Shown: positions 1-7,122, counted from the first letter of the stretch. The stretch is DNA of 7,781 nucleotides from Clostridia bacterium (GCA_028703745.1 JAQVME010000053.1:1-7781), one strand, 5' to 3'. Notes: generated by a model from the sequence alone, not told the origin. Translations and numbers: made by a program.

Positions 1-1608
1 CTTGACTGTGATATACCCGTTGTCAAAATCAAACTTGTCTTCCTCCTCCCATTGGTTGTTGGGATACCATTCGATGTCCCAGTCCTCGGGCGCATTGTAG
101 TTCACATAATAGGTTTTTGGCTTGCCGCCATAAACCAAATCAGGGTCGGGAGTTCCCGATTCAAGCTTGTAAAGCTTAAACTTGGTATCGTAAGGAATGT
201 TCAGCACCGTTTCGAGCGTCTTTTGCCCTCTGCGGAAGATCAGCGTATGCTTGTTCTTGACAAATTTCGCTTGGATTTGCAAATTGGCTTTTATGGCGGA
301 AAACATAGTTCCGTTTGTGATGGTGGTAACGGTGTCTCCGGTGCTATTTTTCAGGTCCATACTGGTCACCGGAACAGGCAGAGGCTGCCATTCTGAGTTC
401 AGTTCGTCCCAGATACTGCCGTTCTTTATACAAACCCATTGGTTGTTGATGAGCACCGCCCATTCTGCCGTGTGTCCGACCCGAGGCTCGGGCGAAGAAA
501 GATTGTTTTCGCTTGAAGTCAACGAAAAGTCAGACCCGTAGTTTATTGTTACGATTATGTTGTCCCTGCTTGTGCCACTGCCAAGAAAAGCCGAGTCGTC
601 TTGGAAAGTCAAAGTGTGCTTAATGATTTCATAAACGGGCACGACGTCAATGTCTGACGTCACTCTGTCAAACTGATTGGTTATCTCGACGGTTTCGTAA
701 TTTATGTTGAGGATTTTCCACTTGCCGGTAAAGCCTTCTTTTTGGACGAATGCAGGACGGCTTTCGGTGGATAACGTCTCACCGTAAGGCACGGGCTTAG
801 AATCGATGGAAGCTCCGGGCTCAAGATAATTAAAATGATAATTTACGAAACAAATAATTCTCGTGTAAATCGACCTTATTTGTGTGTTCTCGGTGATATT
901 GTCGAATTGTCCGTCCCATCGGTCAAAGATATAGCCTTCCACGGAAAGACCGTTCGGCTCGTACAAGACGCTCTCACCGTGAACTATGTTGGCAGTGTAA
1001 GACGGGATGACATTGCCTTCCTTGTCGAGGAATTCCACAGCCCACCTTCTGTTGTCCTCCCACTTGGCAAAAAATGTCGTCTCTTTGGTGATAGGAAGAG
1101 GCGCCACGGCGGGATTGCCTCCTAGATTGACATTGTCGTACCAGCCCAGGAACTTGTAACCTTGCTTTGTGGGTATAGTAAAGGTCTCAATGACACTTAC
1201 AAGCTGTGACTCAACACTCGAGCCGCCGTTGCTGACAAAATGCGCATAGTAATATTTTGTTTGTTTGGATTCTGTGACCTCAAAGCTGTACGGAATGGTT
1301 CTGCCGCCGTATTCAATAAGCACGGTAATGCCCGCGCCGATAGTCGAAAACTTAGGTCTGTCCTCGTCACGTATCATGGTTTCTGAAAGGGAAATGATTT
1401 CTTTTTTGCCGCTTTTGTATTCGACCTCTATTTTTATAGCCGAAAGATCGAGGTCGTCGTCTATAGCAAAGGATTTCGGCGAGGATTCGAGAATGCGCAA
1501 AGACCTGACGATTTCTTTGTCGCCGTCGTCAGTTGTGCCGCCGCATGCTGTAAGCAGCAAACCGAGCGCCGCAATTAATATTATGCCGAAAATTATTAGT
1601 TTTTTCAT
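1..1608 (-). CDS. Surface lipoprotein with Big_3 Ig-like domain and InlB-type repeats (C-terminus cut by window edge)
   Basis: The frame is open from the ATG at 1608 to the left edge: 536 codons with no stop, so the C-terminus is missing. Residues 1-22 form a lipoprotein signal peptide with a KK start, a hydrophobic core and lipobox LTAC. Cys22 would be lipidated, placing the protein on the outer face of the membrane. Residues about 32-113 fit the group-3 bacterial Ig-like domain (Big_3): an LDLSAIKIEVEYKSGKKE strand pattern, then FSTIGAGITVLIEYGG. Residues 118-183 are an InlB B-repeat (SNGGSSV, GYKFLGWYD, FFAKW). A second, looser copy follows at 188-250 (GYIFDRWDG). Residues 254-536 carry at least three more divergent units recognisable by a G-x4-W or similar core. 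Such modules are beta-rich spacers or adhesive stalks in surface proteins. No catalytic domain is visible. The start is supported by the signal peptide and by GGTGA seven bases upstream. The ligand is unknown. Confidence 0.9.
   Translation of the reverse strand, partial: MKKLIIFGIILIAALGLLLTACGGTTDDGDKEIVRSLRILESSPKSFAIDDDLDLSAIKIEVEYKSGKKEIISLSETMIRDEDRPKFSTIGAGITVLIEYGGRTIPYSFEVTESKQTKYYYAHFVSNGGSSVESQLVSVIETFTIPTKQGYKFLGWYDNVNLGGNPAVAPLPITKETTFFAKWEDNRRWAVEFLDKEGNVIPSYTANIVHGESVLYEPNGLSVEGYIFDRWDGQFDNITENTQIRSIYTRIICFVNYHFNYLEPGASIDSKPVPYGETLSTESRPAFVQKEGFTGKWKILNINYETVEITNQFDRVTSDIDVVPVYEIIKHTLTFQDDSAFLGSGTSRDNIIVTINYGSDFSLTSSENNLSSPEPRVGHTAEWAVLINNQWVCIKNGSIWDELNSEWQPLPVPVTSMDLKNSTGDTVTTITNGTMFSAIKANLQIQAKFVKNKHTLIFRRGQKTLETVLNIPYDTKFKLYKLESGTPDPDLVYGGKPKTYYVNYNAPEDWDIEWYPNNQWEEEDKFDFDNGYITVK
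1060..1257 (-). repeat. InlB B-type repeat in the truncated lipoprotein (residues 118-183)
   Basis: This protein-level repeat has the family layout: an F-V-S-N-G-G opening, a basic GYKFLGWYDN core and a closing TTFFAKW. It is the best-conserved of the chain of related units in this protein. The family forms small beta-grasp-like domains used as extended stalks in surface proteins such as Listeria internalin B. A role as a spacer is inferred. Confidence 0.8.
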
Positions 1609-1615
1609 TACGTTT

Positions 1616-1620
1616 TCACC
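1616..1620 (-). promoter_or_regulatory. Shine-Dalgarno GGTGA for the truncated lipoprotein gene
   Basis: GGTGA read on the minus strand pairs with the UCACC of the 16S rRNA 3' tail and lies seven bases before the ATG at 1608. It supports that ATG as the start and agrees with the signal peptide beginning there. Confidence 0.6.
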
Positions 1621-1627
1621 GCAGTCC

Positions 1628-1637
1628 TATAGCTATA
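1628..1637. other. 10-bp perfect palindrome TATAGCTATA in the leader
   Basis: TATAGCTATA lies between the predicted transcription start (about 1642) and the Shine-Dalgarno of the truncated lipoprotein gene. The symmetry does not extend outward, since both flanking bases are C on the plus strand. It could be a small operator, but a 10-bp palindrome in AT-rich DNA is also expected by chance. Confidence 0.25.
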
Positions 1638-1648
1638 CTATTTATTAA

Positions 1649-1678
1649 ATAATAACTCATATATAAGCGTTATGTCAA
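1649..1678 (-). promoter_or_regulatory. Candidate sigma-A promoter of the truncated lipoprotein gene
   Basis: Read on the minus strand, a perfect -35 box TTGACA (1678-1673) is followed after 18 bp by TATTAT (1654-1649), which matches five of six bases of the -10 consensus. Transcription would start near 1642 and leave a leader of about 34 bases. The gap is AT-rich, which raises the chance of false -10 boxes, but the perfect -35 makes this the strongest promoter candidate in the window. It implies that the gene can be expressed independently of the large lipoprotein gene upstream. Confidence 0.65.
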
Positions 1679-1720
1679 GAAGAATTATATTTGAAAATAC
1701 TATCCCACTTATACTCTAAT

Positions 1721-1757
1721 AGCGTTACGCGACCGTCTAATTGATGGCGTTCACGCT
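1721..1757 (-). other. Interrupted stem-loop spanning the stop codon of the large lipoprotein gene
   Basis: In the minus-strand transcript, AGCGUGAACGC (1757-1747) can pair with GCGUAACGCU (1730-1721): five plus four base pairs separated by a small 2x1 internal loop. The 16-base loop contains the UAG stop. No U-run follows, so it is not a standard intrinsic terminator. It may be a weak 3'-end structure of the messenger, or chance. Confidence 0.3.
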
Positions 1758-4700
1758 GACCTCCCAGCTTGCCGAATAAGCGGCTACGTATTCGGACGGC
1801 ACATAGACCTTGAGCGCGGTCAGCTTGCCCTCCATGCCGCTTATGTTTCCGTTGAAAGCCGTTGGATGCGACGACGGCGGTATTTCTTTTCTAATTGTCA
1901 AACGCACTAGGCTTGTACAATTCCTGAACGCCGCCTCTTCTATGGAAGCAAGAAGCGATGTCCCTATGAATTCCACCTCTGCTAGCGACGAGCAACCCTC
2001 AAATGCTCTGGGTCTTATCACCGCCACGCTCTGCGGGATGGTGACAGTCTGCAACGCGGCGCAATTCATAAAATATTCTGTCGGTATCTCCGCCGCCGAC
2101 AAAACAGCAACACGCTTTAATGACACGGGCGCGCCTGAAAGGTTGCCGAAAATGTAGCTTAGGGGATACCTCAAGCCGATTTTTATATCCATAACAGCAG
2201 TTGCACCCTTCAGTACTGCCTCTCCCATATCAGCTTCAGAAGGCAGTTCAACCACCGTCAAGCCCGAACAGCTCAAGAACGCCTCGTTGCCTACGCTTTG
2301 AATTCCGTCCTTTAGCTTGGCTTCTGTAAGCGCCGCGCAGCCGGCGAAGGCGCGCGCGCCAATCTTTTTTAGCCCTGCAGGGAATTCATAGGCGCGCAGC
2401 TTTGCGCAGTCCTCGGCGAAGGCGGCGCCGATTTCTTCAATGTATCCCGTTGTCAGCGTCTCCAGCTCGGCGCAGTCCTTCAGCATGCCTTCGGGGAGTA
2501 CACTTACGTTGGCAGTGTCTATACTTTTTAATAAAAGGCTGCCTGCGAAGGCGAAAGAGCCTACGTCTATCACGCTCTGCGGCAAGCTGATACTATTTAA
2601 TAAGCTGCCGTAAAAGGCGTATGCTGAAATATGTTTAACGCCCTCCGGTATTGTATAGCTACCCTGCCGTCCCGAAGGATAGCTTATGAGCCGCTCTCCC
2701 GTCTTGTCAAAAAGCACTCCGTCCACCGACGAAAACCCGTCGCTTTGGGGAGAAGCGTATATTACCGTTAAAGTTGCGCAGTCCACAACCGCCGACGAGT
2801 CGAATTGTGTCAGACTCAGAGGTAGGCTGAGCTTATTTATTCTTCGACAGCCTTTTAGCGCAAAAGGCTCCAGCCGGAGCAACCCCATTGGTAGTGAGAT
2901 ATCAAGTAAGCCGCTATCCTCGAAAGCATAACTGCGTATCAGCTGCACATTTTCGCCCAAAGTTACGCAAACAAGTTGCGCCCCCCAGAAAGCGTATCTG
3001 CCCACATCCGTCACGGTACTTGGCAAAATGTACGTCGCCTGCCTTCTCCCCGAAGGATACCTTATTATGGTTTGCGCCGCCTTATCAAAGAGCACGCCGT
3101 CTATTGAAGAATAACTGCCGTTTTCTGCAGATATTGTTATGCTCGTCAGTTGCTCGCAAGCGTTGAAGCTGTCTTCAGATACCGACAACGTTCCGTCAGG
3201 CAGTGCTATTGTCTCAAGCGAAAGCCCGAAGAACGCTTTTGCATCAATAACAACAGGCGAGTTGCCTTCAAATACGATTTCTTTCAATAACATAGTTATT
3301 CCGAAGTTCGAAAAGTCGTACGCCTCGGAAGAAAACGCGTTCTCATATATGTGAAGTACGCTTGCAGGTACGACCGCCGATACAACGTTGGGATTCAAAA
3401 CATAAGAGCCTATTGAAACCACGCTTTTTCCTCCCAGCGTGGACGGAAAGCTCATTTCTTCACTGAAGTTTAGATAGCCTATGATGCAAACCCCTTCCCC
3501 ATCCTCCGAATATGCGTAGCCGTCCGCAACGGAGACGTTTGAATATATGTCATACAGTGCGAAAGCAGTGTCGGAAAAATCTTCGGATGGCGGAACAAAT
3601 ACGTTAAGTCTGAAAAAAGCCGGCAGTTCGCCGTTGAGTGTCGGAGGCGCGCCGCCAAAAACGATATTTGTCAACGCGCCGCAGCCGTAAAAAGCGTTGG
3701 CGCCTATTTCCAGCGCGCCGCTATCGCCGAAAACCACTGTAGTCAAGCTGCTTGCGCCGCTGAAAGCGTAGCCGTCCAGCTTTCTTATCGAGTCGGTAAA
3801 AATTATTTTTCTCACCGAGGGTGAAAAGGCGTGGCTACCTACTTGCCTGATTTCCGTGCCGCCGATATCTGACGGAACGGTTATTTCTTCAGAACTGTCC
3901 AATGCACGTATGAGTTTGTAATATCCGTCCAAAAGCACAAGATGCAGCCCTTGCGACACCGAAGTATTAGAAAAGATGTCCATGTTCTTCCAGCCCTCGG
4001 CAGTTTCCAATTCGCCGACAATGCCTTGCGGCGCAAAAACCGTTGCCTTCGCGCCTGCAAAAACGTCGGCGCCCAGAGCGGGATAAAACTCTTCGGAAAG
4101 GAATACCGAACGCAATGCCGAAGACATAAACGCTCGGTCTTTTATTTCCGCAAGCTGTCCGCAGAAAGTTATTGATTCCACGGTACTACGCTGAAAAGCT
4201 TCGATGCCGATGCTCTCAAGACCGTCGTTGAGAGTGAGATGTGTTATTTTGCATTCAAAGAACGCCTTGGCTCCGATGCTTTCTACTTCGGCAGGCACTA
4301 TAAACGCGTCTTTTTTCGCCGACGGAAAGCGCAGCAAGGTCTTTTTGTCCGATGAATACAGCACTCCGTCAAGCGAACAGAACTCCGCATTGACTTCGGC
4401 GTTTATTTCTTCCAGACTGTTTAGTCCGTGGAAAAAGTCCTCAATTGTCGTAACTGCCGCGCTCAGCGTTATGCTCCGTAGCGGAGTATTGCGGAATACC
4501 GAAGGATTTAGCGTAGTCATGCCGTCCGGAATAATCACACTCGTGAGAGCGCAGTACCAGAAAGCTCTTGTTCCGATAGTCTTTACGTTGGCAAGCGCCA
4601 CATCAAGCAAGTATTGCGCCGAATGGAATGCCTCGCTGGCAATTTCTGTAACGCTTTCAGGTAGAACAAAGGCTTGCGCTCTTTTCCCTGACGGGTATCT

Positions 4701-6983
4701 TATCAATCTCGTCATTGTCTTATTGTATAATATGCCGTTTTCGTCGGAGAAAAATTGGTTCGCCGCCGCGACGTTTATTTCTACAAGCTGAGAGCAGTCC
4801 GAAAACACATAGCTGCCCATATAGCGCACGGTATCGGGAAGGGAAACGCTTTCGAGCAGCACGCAATTCTCAAAGGCAAAGCTACCTATGCTCTCCACTC
4901 CTGAAGGTATAGAAATGTTTCTTAATTTGCGGCAATAGCTGAAAGCATAATTGCCGATACTTTTTAGCGCGTTTCCTTGAAAAGCCACGCTCTCAAGGCG
5001 CATTACGGCATCGTAGCCTCCGGCAAAGGCGCTGTCTTTTATTTCGGTTACGGTTTCGGGCAAGCTGACATCTGTAACGTGAGTCCTTCTTGCGAACGCC
5101 GAAGCGGCGATTTCCGATACTATTTTGCCGTTGTGGGTGGGCGGCACCTCCACACTCTCGGCAAAGCCGCTATAACCGTTTACGGCGTAGGTGTCTGTCG
5201 CCGGTTGCAAGACAAAAGTCAAACCCTCGGTGCCGGGCGCGGCGGAATACCATTTTGCATATAAGTTCAAATCCTCGGACAAGACCAGAGGAAAGGCAAC
5301 GCGAGGACCGAACAAACCGCTATCGAGGCGCCAACCGCCGAAAACGCTGTTTTCTTTTTGCGGTATTATTTCTCCGGCAAGGTATGCGCTGCGCACATTG
5401 GTTATTGCGCTACCGCCGTCAGTGAAAAATTTCACCGTGTATGCCTGCTCTGCACCGCCGTCCAGCATTATTCCAACAAGGTTCCACGGGGACTCCTCGT
5501 ACAATACTTTTGTGTCGGAGGGCACAAGCAGCTTCATATCCTCATCCACAGAGTAAAACGCAAAGGTGCCGAGTGAAGGCGGTTCAAGCGCCGTTAGTTT
5601 CACCAGCTCCAAAGAAGAAATATCCATAAATGCCATTTCGCCGATGGTGGTAAGCCTGCTGCCGGCGGAAAATATTACTTCTTTCAACTCAAATTGTCCC
5701 TCCAGATTGCTGAACGCGTACGGCGCAATTTCTTCAAGGGATGACGGCAGTGTTATTTTGTTCAGACCGGCGCAGGAATTGAACGCCCAACTGTTTATTT
5801 TTATGACGCCCTCGGGCGCATGATATGCATAGTACTCTCTTTCATCGCCGTCGTTTTTGTAAGGCGCGCCAACTTTGGCTTGGGGGTACTGAAGCAGTGC
5901 AGACGCGTCCTTGCTAAATAGCACTCCTCCAATGGACATATATGCGGCATTCTGCGGGTTTACATCGAAGGACGTCAGTTTTTTGCAGTCTTCAATGTAG
6001 CTGTACCGCTCAAGTGTGGAAGGAATATCCAGCGTTTCTAACGCGCTACCGTTAAACGCGTAATCCTCTATCGTCTCCGTACCCTCGGGTATTTCATAGG
6101 TCTTGTCCTCGAAGTTGTGAGGATATCGAAGCAGGCTTTTGCCGTCTTTTGAAAACAGCACGCCGCCCTCGGATTTGAAAAAGGCGTTTTGGCTTTCAAC
6201 GTCGATAGTTCTTAGGGAATAACAACCTTCAAAATATTTGGCTATGCTTTGAACGCTTTCGGGGATAACCACGTTCTCAAGGTTGCGACAAAAACGCAAT
6301 GCAGCGTTCTCAATGCGCTCCACACCCTCTGGGATATCGAAGGTCTTTGCGGTCTTTGCCGGCGGATAGCTAACCAGTCCGATGCCGTCAAAGGTATAAA
6401 GCACGCCGTCAATGGCTTTATAACGGTCGTTGCCCTCTGCGACAGATATTGTGTTAAGGTTGTTACAGCGTGAAAATGCGCTGCCTACAGAGGAAACGGC
6501 GGCGGAAATACTTATTTCCGTCACGGTATGGCAGACGTTGAAGGCGCCGTCAGCTATAGCCGTCACAGGCTTGTCGAGATGCGCCATAGGGATGAGTACC
6601 ATATGTGAGCCGCCGTCATAACCAGTCACGGTATATGTTTCCGCATCCGTTTCGAGCCGATAAACCAGCCCCGGACTGCCTTCCGCTTCGGTTATCCACC
6701 TCGCGTGAAGCGTGACGTTCTGAAATACTTCATAAGGAAAACTTACGGGCATTGCCGAAAAATCCGCATCTACATACCAGCCTTCAAAAATATACCCTTC
6801 TCTCATGGGCATGGGACGGGTCTGAATATACCCTGCGCTCTGCTCCGCCACAGCCTCTCCGCCGTTAGCGTTGAAGGTGACCTTAAACGCCGCCTTTTCC
6901 TCGCCCTTACATGCCGAAAGAGCCAGCGCCGCCAGCAATGCAAATATAATTATTAATACCGTGCTCTTTACGGATTTTTTCAT
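1737..6983 (-). CDS. Giant BspA-type leucine-rich-repeat lipoprotein with two InlB repeats
   Basis: This is a complete 1748-residue surface lipoprotein. The signal peptide at residues 1-24 ends in lipobox LSAC, so Cys25 would be lipidated. An InlB B-repeat (33-97) precedes the first LRR run (about 125-480), and a second InlB repeat (515-579) precedes the next (about 607-980). Two further runs follow at about 1031-1112 and 1177-1712. About 40 units match the LRR_5/BspA pattern, L-x-x-I-x-[IL]-P-x-x-[VL]-x-x-I-x-x-x-A-F, with a period near 23. Each run closes with a cap such as VYVPSEYVAAYSASW at the C-terminus. Seven GVLF...YP inserts interrupt the solenoid. There is no wall anchor, transmembrane tail or enzyme domain, so the lipid is the only visible tether. 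Known BspA-type proteins bind fibronectin or fibrinogen or mediate coaggregation; a binding role here is inferred and the ligand is unknown. The start is fixed by the signal peptide and an AGGAG upstream. Confidence 0.95.
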   Translation of the reverse strand: MKKSVKSTVLIIIFALLAALALSACKGEEKAAFKVTFNANGGEAVAEQSAGYIQTRPMPMREGYIFEGWYVDADFSAMPVSFPYEVFQNVTLHARWITEAEGSPGLVYRLETDAETYTVTGYDGGSHMVLIPMAHLDKPVTAIADGAFNVCHTVTEISISAAVSSVGSAFSRCNNLNTISVAEGNDRYKAIDGVLYTFDGIGLVSYPPAKTAKTFDIPEGVERIENAALRFCRNLENVVIPESVQSIAKYFEGCYSLRTIDVESQNAFFKSEGGVLFSKDGKSLLRYPHNFEDKTYEIPEGTETIEDYAFNGSALETLDIPSTLERYSYIEDCKKLTSFDVNPQNAAYMSIGGVLFSKDASALLQYPQAKVGAPYKNDGDEREYYAYHAPEGVIKINSWAFNSCAGLNKITLPSSLEEIAPYAFSNLEGQFELKEVIFSAGSRLTTIGEMAFMDISSLELVKLTALEPPSLGTFAFYSVDEDMKLLVPSDTKVLYEESPWNLVGIMLDGGAEQAYTVKFFTDGGSAITNVRSAYLAGEIIPQKENSVFGGWRLDSGLFGPRVAFPLVLSEDLNLYAKWYSAAPGTEGLTFVLQPATDTYAVNGYSGFAESVEVPPTHNGKIVSEIAASAFARRTHVTDVSLPETVTEIKDSAFAGGYDAVMRLESVAFQGNALKSIGNYAFSYCRKLRNISIPSGVESIGSFAFENCVLLESVSLPDTVRYMGSYVFSDCSQLVEINVAAANQFFSDENGILYNKTMTRLIRYPSGKRAQAFVLPESVTEIASEAFHSAQYLLDVALANVKTIGTRAFWYCALTSVIIPDGMTTLNPSVFRNTPLRSITLSAAVTTIEDFFHGLNSLEEINAEVNAEFCSLDGVLYSSDKKTLLRFPSAKKDAFIVPAEVESIGAKAFFECKITHLTLNDGLESIGIEAFQRSTVESITFCGQLAEIKDRAFMSSALRSVFLSEEFYPALGADVFAGAKATVFAPQGIVGELETAEGWKNMDIFSNTSVSQGLHLVLLDGYYKLIRALDSSEEITVPSDIGGTEIRQVGSHAFSPSVRKIIFTDSIRKLDGYAFSGASSLTTVVFGDSGALEIGANAFYGCGALTNIVFGGAPPTLNGELPAFFRLNVFVPPSEDFSDTAFALYDIYSNVSVADGYAYSEDGEGVCIIGYLNFSEEMSFPSTLGGKSVVSIGSYVLNPNVVSAVVPASVLHIYENAFSSEAYDFSNFGITMLLKEIVFEGNSPVVIDAKAFFGLSLETIALPDGTLSVSEDSFNACEQLTSITISAENGSYSSIDGVLFDKAAQTIIRYPSGRRQATYILPSTVTDVGRYAFWGAQLVCVTLGENVQLIRSYAFEDSGLLDISLPMGLLRLEPFALKGCRRINKLSLPLSLTQFDSSAVVDCATLTVIYASPQSDGFSSVDGVLFDKTGERLISYPSGRQGSYTIPEGVKHISAYAFYGSLLNSISLPQSVIDVGSFAFAGSLLLKSIDTANVSVLPEGMLKDCAELETLTTGYIEEIGAAFAEDCAKLRAYEFPAGLKKIGARAFAGCAALTEAKLKDGIQSVGNEAFLSCSGLTVVELPSEADMGEAVLKGATAVMDIKIGLRYPLSYIFGNLSGAPVSLKRVAVLSAAEIPTEYFMNCAALQTVTIPQSVAVIRPRAFEGCSSLAEVEFIGTSLLASIEEAAFRNCTSLVRLTIRKEIPPSSHPTAFNGNISGMEGKLTALKVYVPSEYVAAYSASWEVSVNAIN
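2646..6422 (-). repeat. Seven dispersed GVLF...YP insert repeats in the LRR protein
   Basis: Seven copies of a roughly 30-residue insert follow the pattern [FY]-x-S-x-D-G-V-L-[FY]-x-K-x5-L-[LI]-x-[YF]-P-[SQ]-[GA]-[KR], leading into a new I-P-x-x-[VT] repeat. They encode residues 188-218, 269-299, 348-390, 745-775, 868-897, 1291-1321 and 1417-1446. The approximate nucleotide spans are 6330-6422, 6087-6179, 5814-5942, 4659-4751, 4293-4382, 3021-3113 and 2646-2735. The third copy is longer, with an extra acidic and Tyr-rich stretch (KNDGDEREYYAY). Similar DGVLF inserts occur in other BspA-type proteins. Their role here is unknown. Confidence 0.85.
5247..5441 (-). repeat. Second InlB B-type repeat of the LRR lipoprotein (residues 515-579)
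   Basis: The unit runs from YTVKFFTDGGSAI through a SVFGGWRLDSG core to LNLYAKW. It lies in the middle of the protein between two LRR runs and is followed by the same kind of header (GLTFVLQ...TYAVNGYSG) as the first copy. This indicates an internal duplication of a repeat-plus-header-plus-LRR module. Confidence 0.85.
6693..6887 (-). repeat. First InlB B-type repeat of the LRR lipoprotein (residues 33-97)
   Basis: The unit opens with FKVTFNANGGEAV, has the GYIFEGWYVDADF core and closes with VTLHARW, which is close to the family pattern. It sits directly after the lipidated Cys25, so it probably acts as the membrane-proximal spacer that lifts the LRR solenoid away from the cell surface (inference). 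Confidence 0.9.
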
Positions 6984-6987
6984 CAGG

Positions 6988-6993
6988 CTCCTA
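6988..6993 (-). promoter_or_regulatory. Shine-Dalgarno TAGGAG for the LRR lipoprotein gene
   Basis: TAGGAG on the minus strand lies four bases before the ATG at 6983. The spacing is slightly short, but the core AGGAG is strong and no other start near the signal peptide is possible: the next Met in frame is residue 58, past the lipobox. Confidence 0.65.
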
Positions 6994-7048
6994 AATACGG
7001 GACAGCCGTCCGAAAACAGACTTCACGTATGCGCATTATTACATATTA

Positions 7049-7077
7049 ATTATAATATATATCGGCGCATAGCGCAA
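7049..7077 (-). promoter_or_regulatory. Candidate promoter of the LRR lipoprotein gene
   Basis: On the minus strand a perfect -10 box TATAAT (7054-7049) lies 17 bp downstream of TTGCGC (7077-7072), which keeps the TTG of the -35 consensus. Transcription would start near 7042, giving a leader of about 58 bases before the ATG at 6983. The surrounding DNA is very AT-rich, so the -10 alone is weak evidence. The position just downstream of the terminator of the preceding gene makes it plausible. Confidence 0.45.
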
Positions 7078-7092
7078 ACCTCAATAATAAGT

Positions 7093-7118
7093 AAAAAATA
7101 GTCAATAAAATATCGACT
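7093..7118 (-). terminator. Intrinsic terminator of the right-hand gene
   Basis: In the minus-strand transcript AGUCGAUA pairs with UAUUGACU (eight base pairs including one G-U) around a UUU loop, followed by A and six U residues. The stem occupies 7118-7100 and the U-run 7098-7093. It begins four bases after the TAA at 7123. The stem is AT-rich and therefore not very stable, but its position and U-tail fit Rho-independent termination. Confidence 0.6.
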
Positions 7119-7122
7119 TTAT

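Noticed and set aside
52..1648. Several plus-strand open frames of 96-127 codons
   Set aside because: They lie opposite the truncated lipoprotein gene, which is continuously open on the minus strand with recognisable Big_3 and InlB repeats. None of the antisense translations looks like a protein family.
1666..1727. AGCGTTA occurring twice, 55 bp apart (1666-1672 and 1721-1727)
   Set aside because: A 7-bp match is expected by chance. One copy is accounted for by the arm of the stem-loop over the stop codon, and the other lies in the promoter spacer.
4204..4791. Plus-strand open frame of 195 codons
   Set aside because: It lies wholly antisense to the LRR gene, whose reading frame has clear repeats and a signal peptide. 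The plus-strand translation shows no domain. It is a shadow caused by the repeat codons.
1737..6983. Possible assembly artefact or fusion because of the unusual length and repeats
   Set aside because: The frame is intact for 1748 codons, repeat copies are divergent at the DNA level, and no exact long duplications are seen, so a misassembly is not indicated from the sequence alone.
7027..7075. ATGCGC flanking the -10 box on both sides, including the 8-bp palindrome ATGCGCAT at 7029-7036
   Set aside because: GCGC-containing short matches are too short to call an operator, and no second longer symmetry supports it.
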